A DNA stretch of 42,964 nt from Curvibacter sp. GWA2_64_110 (GCA_001797315.1 MGPC01000001.1:1-42964); one strand, 5' to 3'. Positions 7,251-17,954 are shown, counted from the first letter of the stretch. Made by a program: numbers and translations. The notes: a model not told the origin generated them from the sequence alone.

Positions 7251-8927
7251 TCACTGCTTGTCCCGGAGCTCGCGGCGCAGGATCTTGCCCACCGGTGTCT
7301 TGGGCAGTTCAGTCCGGAACTCGATCACCTTGGGCTGCTTGTAGCCGGTCAGGTTTTCGCGGCAGTAGGCACGCACCGTCGCTTCATCCAGCGCCGGGTT
7401 CTTGCGCACGATCACCAGCTTGACCACCTCGCCCGATTGCGCATCGGGCACGCCGACACAGGCGCATTCGAGCACGCCGTCCAGACGCGCCACCACGTCC
7501 TCGATCTCGTTCGGATAGACGTTGAAGCCACTGACCAGAATCATGTCCTTCTTGCGGTCAACGATGCGGAAGAACCCTTTCTCGTCCATGACGCCGACGT
7601 CGCCGGTCTTGAACCAGCCGTCCGACGTCATGACCTTGGCCGTCTCGTCCGGACGCTGCCAGTAGCCCGCCATCACCTGCGGGCCCTTGATGACGATCTC
7701 GCCCGCCTGGCCCTGCGGCACGTCGCGCCCCTCGTCATCGATGATCTTCATCCAGGTGCCGGGAATCGGCACGCCGATGGTCCCGGTGAACTCGGTGTTG
7801 GTGACCGGGTTGCAGCTGGCCGAGGGACTGGTTTCCGACAGGCCATAGCCCTCGCAGATCGGGCAGCCGGTCTTCTCCAGCCACTTCTGCGCCACCGCGC
7901 CCTGCACCGCCATGCCGCCGCCGACCGAGACCTTCAGGTGGCTCCAGTCCACCTTGTTGAAATCGGGATGATTGACCAGGCCGTTGAACAGGGTGTTGAC
8001 GGCCGGGAAACTGTGGAACACGTGCTTGGACAGCTCTTTCAGTACCGCCGGCAGGTCGCGCGGGTTGGGGATCAGGATCAGCTTGCCGCCGGTGCGCATG
8101 GACAGCATCATGCCGACCGTGAAGGCAAAGATATGGTACAGCGGCAGGGCACAGACCGTGGTGGCCTGCTCATGGGCCGGCACCTTCTTCATGACCGGAT
8201 CGTTCCAGGCCTGCGACTGCAACACATTGGCAATCACGTTGCGATGCAGCAGCACCGCCCCCTTGGAGACACCGGTGGTACCGCCGGTGTACTGCAGCAC
8301 GGCCACGTCGTCCGGCAGGATCTCGGGCAGGTGCAGCGTCCCGCGCTCGCCCTGAGCCACCGCTTCGTTGAAACGCACGGCGCCGGGCAGGTCGTAGGCG
8401 GGCACCATCTTCTTGATCTTGCGCACCACGTAGTTGACAAGCGCCCCCTTGAGCGCACCGAGGCGGTCGCCCATGGCGCACAGCACCACATGCTGGACCG
8501 GCGTGGCGGCAATGCACTTCTGCAGCGTATGGGCGAAGTTCTCGATGATGACGATGGCTTTCGACCCCGAGTCCTTGAGCTGGTGCTCCAGCTCGCGTGC
8601 CGTGTACAGCGGGTTGACATTGACCACCACCAGGCCGGCGCGCAGGATGGCGGCCACCACCACCGGATACTGCGGCACATTGGGCATCATGACGGCGACG
8701 CGGTCGCCCTTGACCAGCCCCAAGCCCTGCAGGTAGGCGGCAAAGGCGCGGCTGAGCGCATCCGTCTCGCCATAGGTCTGCTCCTTGCCCATGAAGCTGT
8801 AAGCCGGGCGGGCGGCGTACTGGCGGAAGCTCTCTTCCATCAGTGCCACGAGGGAGGTGTAAGGCGCGGGCGGCAGGTCGGCCGGGACACCAGGGGGATA
8901 GCTCTGGAGCCAAGGGCGGTCGGTCAT
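7251..8927 (-). CDS. fadD: Long-chain-fatty-acid-CoA ligase
   Basis: This enzyme activates fatty acids to acyl-CoA with ATP for beta-oxidation, at the inner face of the membrane. The 558-aa protein carries the AMP-binding motif YTGGTTGVSKGAVLLHRN, the adenylate motifs EGYGLSETSP and GWFKTGDVGVMDEKG, and a C-terminal PKTPVGKILRREL with the catalytic Lys. An in-frame ATG lies two codons upstream (8933), but the Shine-Dalgarno AGGAG (8940-8936) is only 2 bases from it and 8 bases from the ATG at 8927, so 8927 is preferred. pntB ends upstream with a strong terminator, so fadD needs a promoter overlapping that hairpin or escapes by readthrough. FadD is chosen from overall pattern; chain-length preference is not visible. 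Confidence 0.92.
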   Translation of the reverse strand: MTDRPWLQSYPPGVPADLPPAPYTSLVALMEESFRQYAARPAYSFMGKEQTYGETDALSRAFAAYLQGLGLVKGDRVAVMMPNVPQYPVVVAAILRAGLVVVNVNPLYTARELEHQLKDSGSKAIVIIENFAHTLQKCIAATPVQHVVLCAMGDRLGALKGALVNYVVRKIKKMVPAYDLPGAVRFNEAVAQGERGTLHLPEILPDDVAVLQYTGGTTGVSKGAVLLHRNVIANVLQSQAWNDPVMKKVPAHEQATTVCALPLYHIFAFTVGMMLSMRTGGKLILIPNPRDLPAVLKELSKHVFHSFPAVNTLFNGLVNHPDFNKVDWSHLKVSVGGGMAVQGAVAQKWLEKTGCPICEGYGLSETSPSASCNPVTNTEFTGTIGVPIPGTWMKIIDDEGRDVPQGQAGEIVIKGPQVMAGYWQRPDETAKVMTSDGWFKTGDVGVMDEKGFFRIVDRKKDMILVSGFNVYPNEIEDVVARLDGVLECACVGVPDAQSGEVVKLVIVRKNPALDEATVRAYCRENLTGYKQPKVIEFRTELPKTPVGKILRRELRDKQ

Positions 8928-8963
8928 CGTCATATCTCCTGTCGATCTTGTTGCATGGCGGCC

Positions 8964-9008
8964 AAAAAAAAGACCGTGCCGGGTAAAACGGCACGGTCGT
9001 GCTTTTTT
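8964..9008 (-). terminator. Strong bidirectional terminator after pntB
   Basis: GACCGTGCCG (8972-8981) and CGGCACGGTC (8989-8998) form a perfect 10-bp stem with a 7-base loop. On the minus strand it is followed by eight T (8971-8964); on the plus strand a T6 run sits at 9003-9008. It ends the pntAB operon 22 bases after the pntB stop and lies just before fadD. Confidence 0.92.
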
Positions 9009-9029
9009 CCCTTGCGGGATTATGCCTCT

Positions 9030-10445
9030 TCAGCTTTTGAGCGCGCCCAGCACTTCATCGAGCATCTTCTTGGCATCGCCGAACAGCATGCGGTTGTTTT
9101 CCTTGTAGAACAAGGGGTTGTCCACGCCCGCGTAGCCCGAGGCCATGGAGCGCTTCATCACAATCGAGGTCTTGGCCTTCCACACCTCCAGCACCGGCAT
9201 GCCGGCGATCGGGCTGGCCGGGTCTTCCATGGCGCTCGGGTTCACGATGTCGTTGGCGCCGATGACCATGGCCACATCGGTATCCCCGAAGTCGTCGTTG
9301 ATCTCGTCCATCTCCATCACGATGTCGTAGGGCACCTTGGCTTCAGCCAGCAGCACGTTCATGTGGCCCGGCATGCGGCCCGCCACCGGGTGGATGCCGA
9401 AGCGCACGTTCACGCCCTTGTCGCGCAGGGTCTTGGTGATCTCGTACACCGTGTGCTGCGCCTGCGCCACCGCCATGCCGTAGCCCGGCACGATGATCAC
9501 GTTCTTGGCTTCGCGCAGCAGCTCGGCGGTTTCCACCGCGCTCACCGGCACCACCTCGCCTTGCGGCTGTGCGGCTTCACCCGACTTGGCCGGAGCCGCA
9601 CCGCCACCCGAACCGAAACCGCCGGCGATCACGCTGATGAAGTTACGGTTCATCGCGTTGCACATGATGTACGACAGGATGGCGCCGGAGGAACCCACCA
9701 GTGCGCCGGTCACGATCAGCAGGTCGTTCGACAGCATGAAGCCGGTCGCCGCCGCGGCCCAGCCGGAATAGCTGTTGAGCATGGACACCACCACCGGCAT
9801 GTCGGCGCCGCCGATGGCCATCACCATGTGGATGCCGAACAGCAGGGCGATCGCGGTCATCACGATCAGCGGCGTCATGCCGGCGTTCACGTCGTGCGCG
9901 GCCAGGAATTCGCGCCCGAACCAGATCACCACCAGCAGGCCCGCCAGGTTCAGCCAGTGGCGACCCGGCAGCAGCAGCGGCTTGCCGCCGATCTTGCCCG
10001 ACAACTTGCCGAAGGCAATCAGCGAACCGGAGAAGGTCACCGCGCCGATCAGGATGCCGACGTAGATTTCGACCTCATGGATGGACTTTTCGGCACCGCT
10101 CAGGGTGATCGAGGTGTCGACGTAGCTGGCGAAGCCGACCAGGCAGGCGGCCAGGCCCACCAGGCTGTGCATCAGCGCAACCAGTTCGGGCATCTGCGTC
10201 ATCTTCACCACTTTGGCAGCGTAGAGGCCGATGCTGCCGCCGACCAGCAGCGCACCGATGATCCACGGAATACCAGCCGGGCTGACGCGTGGGCCGAACA
10301 CGGTGGCCAGCACGGCCAGCGCCATGCCGATCATGCCGAACAGGTTGCCGCGGCGCGAGGTTTCGGGATTGGACAGGCCGCCCAGGCTCAGGACGAACAG
10401 GATGGCGGCGCCCAGGTAGGCGACCGTAGCGAGACTTTGGGACAT
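9030..10445 (-). CDS. pntB: NAD(P) transhydrogenase subunit beta
   Basis: With PntA it makes the proton-pumping transhydrogenase that drives NADPH formation from NADH. The 471-aa protein has eight or nine hydrophobic helices in the first 260 residues and the soluble NADP-binding domain III after that, with [15 protein letters not shown], a [14 protein letters not shown] loop and [14 protein letters not shown]. Length matches the E. coli subunit (462 aa). It starts 20 bases after pntA on the same strand and the pair ends at the terminator 8964-9008. Confidence 0.97.
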   Translation of the reverse strand: MSQSLATVAYLGAAILFVLSLGGLSNPETSRRGNLFGMIGMALAVLATVFGPRVSPAGIPWIIGALLVGGSIGLYAAKVVKMTQMPELVALMHSLVGLAACLVGFASYVDTSITLSGAEKSIHEVEIYVGILIGAVTFSGSLIAFGKLSGKIGGKPLLLPGRHWLNLAGLLVVIWFGREFLAAHDVNAGMTPLIVMTAIALLFGIHMVMAIGGADMPVVVSMLNSYSGWAAAATGFMLSNDLLIVTGALVGSSGAILSYIMCNAMNRNFISVIAGGFGSGGGAAPAKSGEAAQPQGEVVPVSAVETAELLREAKNVIIVPGYGMAVAQAQHTVYEITKTLRDKGVNVRFGIHPVAGRMPGHMNVLLAEAKVPYDIVMEMDEINDDFGDTDVAMVIGANDIVNPSAMEDPASPIAGMPVLEVWKAKTSIVMKRSMASGYAGVDNPLFYKENNRMLFGDAKKMLDEVLGALKS

Positions 10446-10465
10446 GGTTGTCTTTCTTCTCTTTC

Positions 10466-12073
10466 TTATTTACGGAACATGGCGAGCATGCGGCGGGTCA
10501 CGGCGAAACCGCCGAACATGTTGACCGCCGTCAGCACGATGCCGGCCAAGGCCAGCCAGCGGATCAGCTCGTCAGGGCGCCCGCCCATGCCGGCTTCCGG
10601 CGGCGCGATCTGGATCAGGGCGCCGATGGCGATGATGCTGGAGATGGCGTTGGTCACGCTCATCAGCGGCGTGTGCAGCGCTGGGGTCACGTTCCACACC
10701 ACCATGTAGCCGATGAAGCAGGCCAGCACGAACACCGTGAAGTGGCCGAGGAAGGCCGCCGGCGCAAAGGCACCGATGAACCAGAAGACCAAGGCAGCCA
10801 CGGCAAAGATGACGGCCAGCGTCTTGGCCGGCAAGGGCCCGCTGCTGCCGTGGCCGTGGCCGGACTTCTTCTGGGCCACCGGCGCGGCGGCCGGCTTCGG
10901 CGCAGGCGTGGCCGCCGGCTTGAGCGGCGGGGCCGGCCAGGTGATATTGCCGTCCTTGATGACGGTCAGACCACGGATGGCATCGTCTTCCATGTTGATG
11001 TTGGCCACACCGTCCTTGGCTTTGCACAGCTCCTCGGCCAGGCGGAACAGGTTGGTGGCGTACAAGGTCGACGATTGCTTGGACAGGCGCGAGGCCAGGT
11101 CCGTGTAGCCGATGATGGTCACGCCGTGCTTGACCACCGCCTGACCCGGCTCGGTCAGCTCGCAGTTGCCCCCCTGCTCCCCCGCCATGTCGACGATCAC
11201 ACTGCCCGGCTTCATCGACCGCACCATCTCGGCGGTGATGAGCTTGGGTGCCGGCTTGCCCGGGATCAGCGCCGTGGTGATGATGATGTCCACCTCGCGG
11301 GCCTGCTGGGCGTACATCTCGCGCTGCGCCTGCTGGAAGCCTTCGCTCATGACCTTGGCGTAGCCGCCGCCGCCCGAGCCCTCTTCCTCGTAATCGACCT
11401 TGACGAACTCGCCACCCAGGGACACAACCTGGTCGGCCACTTCGGCACGGGTGTCGTTGGCGCGCACAATGGCGCCCAGATTGGCGGCGGTACCGATCGC
11501 CGCCAGCCCGGCCACCCCGGCGCCGGCAATGAAGACCTTGGCCGGCGGCACCTTGCCCGCCGCCGTGATCTGGCCATTGAAAAAGCGGCCGAAGGCGTTG
11601 GCCGCCTCGACGACGGCGCGGTAGCCGCTGACGCCGGCCATGGAGGTCAGTGCGTCCATCTTCTGGGCCCGGCTCAGCGTGCGCGGCAGCGCGTCGATCG
11701 CCAGCACGGTGGTTTTCTTGGCAGCCAGCTGCTGCATCAGCTCCGGATTCTGGGCCGGCCAGATGAAGCTGACCAGGGTACCGCCCTCGCGCATCAGCGC
11801 CACCTCTTGCGTGCTGGGGGCACGCACCTTGAACACGATGTCCGAGGCCGCCCACAGCGCCGCGGCGCCGTTGATGATCTCGGCTCCCACCGCGCGGTAG
11901 GCGTCGTCGCTGAAATTGGCGGCGTCGCCCGCGCCGGACTCGACGGCGACCTGAAACCCGAGCTTGATGAGCTTTTCCACCACCTCAGGCACTGTGGCCA
12001 CGCGCTTTTCGCCCGGGAAGGTTTCCCGCGGCACGCCGATGCGCTGCGCCGGTTTAGCTGTGCCAGCTTGCAT
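10466..12073 (-). CDS. pntA: NAD(P) transhydrogenase subunit alpha
   Basis: This is the NAD(H)-binding subunit of the proton-translocating transhydrogenase. The 535-aa protein combines the alanine-dehydrogenase-like domain I ([20 protein letters not shown] at the N-terminus; [16 protein letters not shown] Rossmann loop near residue 170) with an Ala/Pro-rich linker (about 380-405) and C-terminal membrane helices, so it is the undivided E. coli type rather than the split PntAA/PntAB type. The ribosome-binding site is AGGAG eight bases before the ATG. A candidate promoter lies at 12118-12145. Confidence 0.97.
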   Translation of the reverse strand: MQAGTAKPAQRIGVPRETFPGEKRVATVPEVVEKLIKLGFQVAVESGAGDAANFSDDAYRAVGAEIINGAAALWAASDIVFKVRAPSTQEVALMREGGTLVSFIWPAQNPELMQQLAAKKTTVLAIDALPRTLSRAQKMDALTSMAGVSGYRAVVEAANAFGRFFNGQITAAGKVPPAKVFIAGAGVAGLAAIGTAANLGAIVRANDTRAEVADQVVSLGGEFVKVDYEEEGSGGGGYAKVMSEGFQQAQREMYAQQAREVDIIITTALIPGKPAPKLITAEMVRSMKPGSVIVDMAGEQGGNCELTEPGQAVVKHGVTIIGYTDLASRLSKQSSTLYATNLFRLAEELCKAKDGVANINMEDDAIRGLTVIKDGNITWPAPPLKPAATPAPKPAAAPVAQKKSGHGHGSSGPLPAKTLAVIFAVAALVFWFIGAFAPAAFLGHFTVFVLACFIGYMVVWNVTPALHTPLMSVTNAISSIIAIGALIQIAPPEAGMGGRPDELIRWLALAGIVLTAVNMFGGFAVTRRMLAMFRK

Positions 12074-12117
12074 TAGTCATCTCCTGGATTGATTTTCATG
12101 GCGGTCACGCAGGCCCG

Positions 12118-12145
12118 ATCCTACGGACCCGCCCGCACGCGACAA
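12118..12145 (-). promoter_or_regulatory. Possible pntAB promoter
   Basis: On the minus strand TTGTCG (12145-12140) and TAGGAT (12123-12118) are 16 bases apart, each matching the sigma-70 consensus at four of six bases. The start of pntA is 45 bases further on. Confidence 0.3.
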
Positions 12146-12222
12146 CAAGCTTACCCGAGAATGACGAGACTCTCGTGCATAAGCTCTATAACTATTTCAG
12201 CGCTAATCCATAATCTCCGCCT

Positions 12223-12723
12223 ATGAATACGCGTTGGAAACCCAGTGTCACCGTGGCCGCCATCATCGAGCGCGATGGCCGTTTTTTGCTGGTCGAGGAA
12301 GAGACCCCCGAAGGCCTGAAGCTCAACAACCCGGCCGGCCACCTGGACCCGGGCGAGTCACCCGCCGAGGGCTGCGCGCGCGAAGCGCTGGAAGAAACCA
12401 CCCACCGCTTCACGCCCAAGCATCTGCTGGGCATCTACATCTCGCGCCTGCAGCGGCAATGTCCGGGGGAGGCGCTGGAAGACATCACCTACCTGCGTTT
12501 TGCCTTTGCCGGCGAACTGGGCGAGGTGATACCGGGTCGCCAACTTGACACCGGCATCGTGCGCACGGTCTGGATGACGCCCGATGAAGTGCGCGCCAGC
12601 ACTGAGCGCCACCGCAGCCCGCTGGTGCTGCGCTGCATGGAAGACTATCTGCGCGGCCAGCGCTTTCCGCTGGAGCTGGTCTACACCGACCCATCCGTGC
12701 AGGCACTGCAGCCGGCCTGTTGA
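12223..12723 (+). CDS. NUDIX hydrolase, NudJ-like phosphatase
   Basis: This 166-aa NUDIX enzyme probably hydrolyses nucleoside or thiamine-type pyrophosphates. The NUDIX box runs from GHLDPGESPAEG into CAREALEETT (about residues 45-67), giving G-x5-E-x7-RE-x-LEE. The final Gly of the consensus is Thr here. The start KPSVTVAAIIERDGRFLLVEEE and the late RSPLVLRCMEDYLRGQRFPLEL closely follow the layout of E. coli NudJ (YmfB), in which the same parts read as HVTVACVV and RSPLVAESI. NudJ genes normally precede mnmA; here mnmA is 18.7 kb away in the same orientation, with a catabolic block in between. Confidence 0.9.
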   Translation: MNTRWKPSVTVAAIIERDGRFLLVEEETPEGLKLNNPAGHLDPGESPAEGCAREALEETTHRFTPKHLLGIYISRLQRQCPGEALEDITYLRFAFAGELGEVIPGRQLDTGIVRTVWMTPDEVRASTERHRSPLVLRCMEDYLRGQRFPLELVYTDPSVQALQPAC

Positions 12724-12726
12724 AAC

Positions 12727-13914
12727 TCAGTCGTCGCCGAGCTTGAGCTGGCTCGGCAGGCGCTTTTCGATCGCCCACTTGAGCAGGGCCGCGCTACGGA
12801 AGATGCCGTGCGCGAACTTGCCGTAGGGCAAGGTGAGAAACAGCGCCATCACCACGCCCAGATGCGCTGCCATCAGCGCCGGCATGGCGGCCGTGCCGCG
12901 CGCCAGCCACAAGGCCAGACCGGTCAGGCTGGTGAAAAACAGCAAGGCGATGAAACCGCGGTCCATCGGCTTCTGCGCGGCATCGCCGTGCTGCGGATGG
13001 CGACGCAGGTTCAAGACGAAGAGCCCGGCGGTACCGACCAGCAGGCTGAGGCCGCCAGTCACACCCAGCAATTTGGGCAGGCTCGGCAGGTCATACGGTG
13101 CCGCCCAGCCGGCCAGGTAGTGGTACAGCGTGGCCACGCTGGTGGCGGCAAAGCAGAGCAGGAAGCCGTAGAAAGTGGCGTGATGAAAACGGCGACGCCA
13201 CAGCGTCCAGGCATCGTCCTCGTTGTTGCAGCCTTCCCCGTGGCCGCCGTCGAGGTACTTCAAGCGCAGCACGTCATGCGTTGCCTCCATGGCGGCATCC
13301 GTCTTGACGTCCGCCATTGCTGCCGCTGGCGCGTCCTTGCCCGGTGTGACCTCGCGCCAGAAGCGGCGCACCCCCAGGCCCAGCGCCAGCACAGCAAACA
13401 GGAACACCGGCGCGAACAGACTCACCAGCAGGTTGTGCGGGAAGATCGCATAGAAATCCGCTGGGGCCGGGACGCGCCACAGTGCGTCCTTCAACCAGAG
13501 CGTCAGCAGCAGGAAAAAGGCCAGCGCGCCGGCCACGGCCAGCGCCAGCGTCAGGCCGTTGCGCTGGTAGAGACGGCCCAGCGACGGCGGCCAGGCGAAA
13601 TCGGTATAGGTCTGCAGCCGGACCTTGGCCATGGCCTGCGGCACGTTGACGGCGAACTCGTGCGGCGGCGCGTACTGGCAGGCGTGCAGGCAGGCGCCGC
13701 AGTTGTGGCACAGATTGGCCAGGTAGTGCACGTCGGCCGGCTTGAATTCGAGTCGGCGCGTCATGGCCGGAAACACGGCGCAAAAGCCTTCGCAGTAGCG
13801 GCAGGCGTTGCAGATCTGCAGCTGGCGCGCCACTTCGGCCTCCGGTGTGCCGGAGACCACATCGCCGTTGGCCAGGGCGCGTGCCTGGCGGGTCAAGGTG
13901 TCAAGCTGCTGCAC
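12727..13914 (-). CDS. tcuB: TcuB-like iron-sulfur membrane protein of tricarballylate oxidation
   Basis: TcuB re-oxidises the FAD of tricarballylate dehydrogenase TcuA and passes electrons to the quinone pool. The 395-aa protein has two four-cysteine clusters near the N-terminus (Cys 35, 38, 41, 45 and 69, 72, 75, 79) that fit 4Fe-4S binding. At least five hydrophobic membrane segments follow from about residue 120 on, with His residues in or near them ([20 protein letters not shown]) that could ligate haem. Its start overlaps the end of tcuA by 14 bases. It is the last gene of the long minus-strand block and ends 3 bases from the NUDIX stop, so the two are tail to tail. Confidence 0.9.
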   Translation of the reverse strand: MQQLDTLTRQARALANGDVVSGTPEAEVARQLQICNACRYCEGFCAVFPAMTRRLEFKPADVHYLANLCHNCGACLHACQYAPPHEFAVNVPQAMAKVRLQTYTDFAWPPSLGRLYQRNGLTLALAVAGALAFFLLLTLWLKDALWRVPAPADFYAIFPHNLLVSLFAPVFLFAVLALGLGVRRFWREVTPGKDAPAAAMADVKTDAAMEATHDVLRLKYLDGGHGEGCNNEDDAWTLWRRRFHHATFYGFLLCFAATSVATLYHYLAGWAAPYDLPSLPKLLGVTGGLSLLVGTAGLFVLNLRRHPQHGDAAQKPMDRGFIALLFFTSLTGLALWLARGTAAMPALMAAHLGVVMALFLTLPYGKFAHGIFRSAALLKWAIEKRLPSQLKLGDD

Positions 13915-15331
13915 GCGTCATCTCCCCCATCGACTTCAAATTTGCTCCTGATTTCATAGCAGCTTGCGCAGCCTGGGTGCCGGCTATCCGCCCAAATGCC
14001 GTCCCAATCGACATGCCGACGCCGGCCGTGTAGCCTTTGCCGAGCACATTGCCGGCCATCATCTCGCCGGCCACGAACAGGTTGTCGCTGGGTGTACCGC
14101 CGAAATGCACCGCCGCCTGGTCGTTGACCTTCAGGCCGAGGTAGGTGAAGGTGATGCCGGGGCGCAGCGCATAACCGTAGAACGGCGCGGTGTCGATCGG
14201 CCGCGCCCAGTGCGTCTTGGCCGGCGCCACGCCTTCGGTGTGGCAGTCGTCGAGCGCCGTGTGATCGAAGGTGCCGACACGGCAGGCGGCGTTGTAGTCG
14301 TTCAGCGTCCGCATGAAGGTGTCGACATCGAGGCCGAGCTTTTGCGCCAGCTCGGGCAGGCTGTCGGCCTTGACGCCCGGGAACACCGGCGGCATGAAGC
14401 GGCCGATGGCCTTGCTGTCGATGATGGAGTAGCCGATCTGGCTGGGCTGCTGCGCCACCAGCCGGCCCCAGATGGCGTAGCGCTTGGGCCAGAAGTCCTC
14501 GCCCTCGTCGTAGAAACGTTGGGCGTTCTGGTTGACCACCACACCGAGCGAGACGCAGTCGATGCGGGTGCAGATGCCACCGTCGTACAGCGGGGCGCGC
14601 GCATCGATCGCCACGCAGTGCGATTGCGAAGGGTCACCGATCATGTCGGCGCCTTGTTCCATCATGTGCTTGATCAGCACGCCCTGGTTGAAGCGCGTGC
14701 CGCGGATCAGGAAGTTGTCGGCCGGCCACTCGCCGTCGGCATTCTGGCCCCAGGCCTCACGCAGCCATGCGCGGTTGGACTCGAAGCCGCCAGCGGCCAG
14801 CACACAGGCTTTGGCCTCGATGCGCTCAGCGCCGACATGGGCGGCGACAAAGCGGCCGTCCTGGATCTCCAAGCGGTCGACCGGGGCGTTGTAACGGATC
14901 CGCACGCCCAGCTTCTCGGCACTGCGGTAGTAGGCGTTGACCAGCGCCTTGCCGCCGCCCATGAAAAAGGCGTTGGTGCGCGCCACATGGAGCGCGCCCG
15001 ACAGCGGCGGCTGGAAGTGAACGCCATGTTTGCGCATCCAGTCGCGGCAGGTGCTGGAAGCGCGGATAGTCAGGCGCGCCAGGTGTTCATTGGTGAGGCC
15101 GCCGGTGACCTTGCGCAAGTCCTGCCAGTATTCTTCTTCCGGGTAGGCGTCGACCAGCACGTCCTGCGGCGCATCGTGCATGCAGCGCAGGTTGCGCGTG
15201 TGGCCGGAATTGCCGCCGCGCCACTCGCGCGGCGCCGCCTCAAGCAGCAGTACGGAAGCACCGGCTTCGCGCGCCATCAAGGCGGCGCAGAGGGCGGCAT
15301 TGCCGCCGCCGATGACAAGTACATCGATCAT
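13901..15331 (-). CDS. tcuA: FAD-dependent tricarballylate dehydrogenase TcuA-like
   Basis: TcuA oxidises tricarballylate to cis-aconitate, feeding the TCA cycle. The 476-aa protein belongs to the fumarate reductase/succinate dehydrogenase flavoprotein superfamily: dinucleotide-binding start [21 protein letters not shown], the GGxxGxTR-like segment [13 protein letters not shown], a mid-protein FAD loop [12 protein letters not shown], and the C-terminal FAD site [19 protein letters not shown]. Length equals characterised TcuA (about 470 aa), and the tcuA-tcuB overlap supports the name. The true substrate could be a related tricarboxylate. The upstream gap (15332-15449) carries a 23-bp dyad that looks like a LysR-type operator. 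Confidence 0.88.
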   Translation of the reverse strand: MIDVLVIGGGNAALCAALMAREAGASVLLLEAAPREWRGGNSGHTRNLRCMHDAPQDVLVDAYPEEEYWQDLRKVTGGLTNEHLARLTIRASSTCRDWMRKHGVHFQPPLSGALHVARTNAFFMGGGKALVNAYYRSAEKLGVRIRYNAPVDRLEIQDGRFVAAHVGAERIEAKACVLAAGGFESNRAWLREAWGQNADGEWPADNFLIRGTRFNQGVLIKHMMEQGADMIGDPSQSHCVAIDARAPLYDGGICTRIDCVSLGVVVNQNAQRFYDEGEDFWPKRYAIWGRLVAQQPSQIGYSIIDSKAIGRFMPPVFPGVKADSLPELAQKLGLDVDTFMRTLNDYNAACRVGTFDHTALDDCHTEGVAPAKTHWARPIDTAPFYGYALRPGITFTYLGLKVNDQAAVHFGGTPSDNLFVAGEMMAGNVLGKGYTAGVGMSIGTAFGRIAGTQAAQAAMKSGANLKSMGEMTRAAA

Positions 15332-15438
15332 TGCGAGAAATCTCCATCAGCGGTACAGCTGCAAGCTGATGCCGGAAACATGTAGTCGGGGATGCCTGAC
15401 TGTAATGGCTGCCGCCTTTTTTCATCAGGGGCACGCCC

Positions 15439-15467
15439 GCATGGGGGCATCACGAATTGTGATGCCC
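15439..15467. promoter_or_regulatory. LysR-type T-N11-A operator upstream of tcuA
   Basis: GGGCATCAC (15445-15453) and GTGATGCCC (15459-15467) are perfect 9-base arms around a 5-base centre; the core TCACGAATTGTGA is a T-N11-A LysR box. It lies 114 bases upstream of the tcuA start and overlaps the stop codon of the FAD dehydrogenase. A 26-base stretch (15439-15464) recurs at 30409-30434 with only up to four central bases changed. Confidence 0.65.
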
Positions 15468-16958
15468 GGTGCTGGATCGCTCAGCCCCCGATCCTGCCGC
15501 AGCCTGTGCCGCCAGTCGACCGGCACGCCGGCCCGAGACGAAGGCCCAGGCCAGGTGATGGCCATGGCCCTTGAGCAGCAGGCCGCCCTGTCCGGTAGAT
15601 CCGGCTGCATACAGGCCAGGCAAGGGCTGCTCATTGACGCCCAGCACACGGTGCTGGCTGTCCACCACCAAACCGCCCTCGCTGTGCACGAAGACCGAAC
15701 GCACCGGGCCCAGCGCCACATAGGGCCCTTCGCCCAAGGGACGCACACTGCCGGAAGCAGCGCTGCGCGCCAGTGCCGCCGGATCCATGCCCAGCTTGCG
15801 TGCCAGCCCCACCAGCGTGGACGCTTCGGCATAGACGTCCGGCCGGTTCTGCCGGTAGTCCGGGATATAGGCGTAGGCCACGCCGGGCGCCGTCGAGACG
15901 AAATCGGGCCAAGCCGAGAAGCGCTGCGCCAGCGCCTGGTCGATCACGATGTAACCCACCTTGTCGGGCTGGTCCGGCAAACGCCAGGCCGGCTTGTCGA
16001 GTTCGTTGCCGAAGCGTTCACCGCGCCGGTTCACCAGAATGGCACCGGCCTCGAACAGCGTCGGCGACGGCGCCAGCGCCGTGGTGAGGAACTTCATCAT
16101 GAAGGGGCGCAGGATGGCAGCCGGCAGATGGTCAAGCGACCACGCCATGAACCAGGCCAACCAGCGCCACGGCGGCAGGCGGCGCACCAGGGTTTCGCTG
16201 GCAGGCGCCATGAAGCGGATTTCCGGCCCGAGCGCCAGGTCGCCATTGACGATGCGCGCACCCAGCGCTTCCGCCATGCGCTGGCCGTCGCCGGTGGCAG
16301 TGACGTTGACGCCTTCGACCTTGGCCTCCTGCGGCCCCATGAAGCGCGCCTTGAAGTCGGGACCATTGGTAAAGTCGCCGGCCGCCAGGACCACGCCGCC
16401 GCGCGCCGTGAAGCGCCGCAGACCGCTGTCGCCTTCCACATCAACGCCGGTCACGCGACCAGCGTTCTGCACGATGCCGGTCACCCGTTGACTGGTGCGG
16501 ATGTCGACCCCGGCACGTCGCGCACGGCGTCCGAGGTGGTAGATGAAGGAACGCGAATTTGGCAGCACGTTGTGCATGCGTGGCTGGCGGTGCGGTGGCT
16601 CGGGCATGGGCCCCATGAAGCGCACGCCGGAATCGAGCAGCCACTGGAACGTGGCCGGCATCTCGTCGCACAGGATCCGGCGCAACGCCTCGTTGTCACG
16701 CCCGGCCAGCGCGCCGGCAAAACCCGGCATGTCGACCCAGTGATCTTCGGGACAGTCCTCGATACCGCGGCGACGCTGGTGCGGCGTCTGGGTGGCACTG
16801 ACCGAGCCGATCGACCAGGCGGTGGAGCCGCCCAGCGTCGGGTTCTTCTCCAGCAAGACCACGCTACGGCCGGCTTCGCGCGCCTCGATGGCGGCCGCCA
16901 GACCGGCGCCGCCGCCGCCGACCACCACCACGTCGAACACGTCTTCCTTGCGCTGCAT
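15450..16958 (-). CDS. FAD-dependent dehydrogenase, fumarate reductase/KstD-like
   Basis: This 502-aa flavoprotein is of the same superfamily as TcuA but only distantly related to it. The N-terminal Rossmann loop is VVVVGGGGAGLAAAIEA (about residues 9-25), followed by LLEKNPTLGGSTAWSIGSVS and a C-terminal FAD site PLPGLYAAGSTGQGG. Such enzymes introduce or reduce a C-C double bond next to a carbonyl or carboxylate (fumarate reductase, 3-ketosteroid dehydrogenase). No haem-binding CxxCH domain or signal peptide is present, so it is cytoplasmic. The frame is open 19 codons further upstream, but that would overlap the Bug gene; the ATG at 16958 sits just before the FAD loop. Substrate unknown. 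Confidence 0.85.
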   Translation of the reverse strand: MQRKEDVFDVVVVGGGGAGLAAAIEAREAGRSVVLLEKNPTLGGSTAWSIGSVSATQTPHQRRRGIEDCPEDHWVDMPGFAGALAGRDNEALRRILCDEMPATFQWLLDSGVRFMGPMPEPPHRQPRMHNVLPNSRSFIYHLGRRARRAGVDIRTSQRVTGIVQNAGRVTGVDVEGDSGLRRFTARGGVVLAAGDFTNGPDFKARFMGPQEAKVEGVNVTATGDGQRMAEALGARIVNGDLALGPEIRFMAPASETLVRRLPPWRWLAWFMAWSLDHLPAAILRPFMMKFLTTALAPSPTLFEAGAILVNRRGERFGNELDKPAWRLPDQPDKVGYIVIDQALAQRFSAWPDFVSTAPGVAYAYIPDYRQNRPDVYAEASTLVGLARKLGMDPAALARSAASGSVRPLGEGPYVALGPVRSVFVHSEGGLVVDSQHRVLGVNEQPLPGLYAAGSTGQGGLLLKGHGHHLAWAFVSGRRAGRLAAQAAAGSGAERSSTGHHNS

Positions 16959-16972
16959 CGTGCCGGCCCTGC

Positions 16973-17944
16973 TCAGTCCAGCTTGATGTTGGCGGCCGTG
17001 ATCACCGCGCTCCACTTGGCAGTCTCGGCTTCATTGCGGCGCACAGCATCGGCCGGCGAACCGCCCAGGGCCACCACGCCCAGCCCGTCCCAGCGCTGGA
17101 CCAGATCCTGCATCTTGAGCACGGCGTTGATCTCGGCATTGAGCCTGTTGACGACGGCCGTCGGCACGCCGCTGGCCACCGAGATGGTGTACCAGGGCAC
17201 GGAAGAGTAACCCGGCACGCCGGACTCGGCCACCGTCGGCACATCGGGCAGGCTGCTGCTGCGCTTGGTGCCGGTCACGGCCAACGCACGCACCTTGCCG
17301 CTCTTGATGTGTTGGTGCGCCGTCCCCACGCTCTCGAACAGCATGTCGATCTGGCCGCCCAGCAGATCGGCCATGGCCGGTGCGCCACCGCGGTAGGGCA
17401 CATGCACATAGTCGATCTTGCTCATATGGCGGAACAGCTCGGCCGCCATGTGCATGGCAGAACCATTGCCGGCCGAACCGTAGGTCAGCTTGCCGGGCTG
17501 GCTCCTGGCCAGGGCCAGCAGCTCCTGCACCGACTTGACGGGCAGATCCTGCTTGACGATCAGGATGCTGGGCGCTTCAGCCAGCAGGATCACCGGCTTG
17601 AGTTCCTTGGTCGGGTCGTAACGCAGGTTGGGGTAGAGCTTGACAGCGCCGTTATGGGCGATGGTGGCCAGCACCAGCGTGTAGCCATCGGCCGGCCCCT
17701 TGGCCACCACCTCGGCGCCGGTGTGCCCGCCGGCACCGGGTTTGTTGTCGATCACCACTGGCTGGCCCAGGCGCGGCCCCAGCTTCTCGGCCACCATGCG
17801 CGCCAGCATGTCGGCCGGGCCGCCAGCCGCATATGGCACGACCAGCTTGATGGGTTTGGAAGGATAGGCATCCTGCGCCAACACCAGGGAAGCTGTCGTT
17901 CCCAGACTCAGGGCCAGCAGCGACTTGAAAATCTTGTTCAGCAT
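16973..17944 (-). CDS. Bug-family (TctC) tricarboxylate-type solute-binding protein 1
   Basis: This is a periplasmic receptor of the Bug family, usually serving tripartite tricarboxylate transporters (TctABC). The 323-aa protein has a signal peptide (about residues 1-23, ending VLAQD), then the family start YPSKPIKLVVPYAAGGPADML, the VIDNKPGAGG loop and YVHVPYRGGAPAMADLLGGQ. It follows the second Bug gene by 10 bases and precedes the FAD dehydrogenase by 14, so it is in the same operon. No TctA or TctB membrane gene is in the window, so the transporter must be elsewhere, or the protein acts as a sensor. Confidence 0.93.
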   Translation of the reverse strand: MLNKIFKSLLALSLGTTASLVLAQDAYPSKPIKLVVPYAAGGPADMLARMVAEKLGPRLGQPVVIDNKPGAGGHTGAEVVAKGPADGYTLVLATIAHNGAVKLYPNLRYDPTKELKPVILLAEAPSILIVKQDLPVKSVQELLALARSQPGKLTYGSAGNGSAMHMAAELFRHMSKIDYVHVPYRGGAPAMADLLGGQIDMLFESVGTAHQHIKSGKVRALAVTGTKRSSSLPDVPTVAESGVPGYSSVPWYTISVASGVPTAVVNRLNAEINAVLKMQDLVQRWDGLGVVALGGSPADAVRRNEAETAKWSAVITAANIKLD

Positions 17945-17954
17945 GGTGTCGTCC

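Noticed and set aside
7194-10709. Very long plus-strand open frame (over 1100 codons) opposite fadD and pntB
   Set aside because: It is rich in His, Arg, Gln and Asp with no domain, and lies exactly opposite two well-recognised genes; it is the antisense shadow of GC-rich coding DNA.
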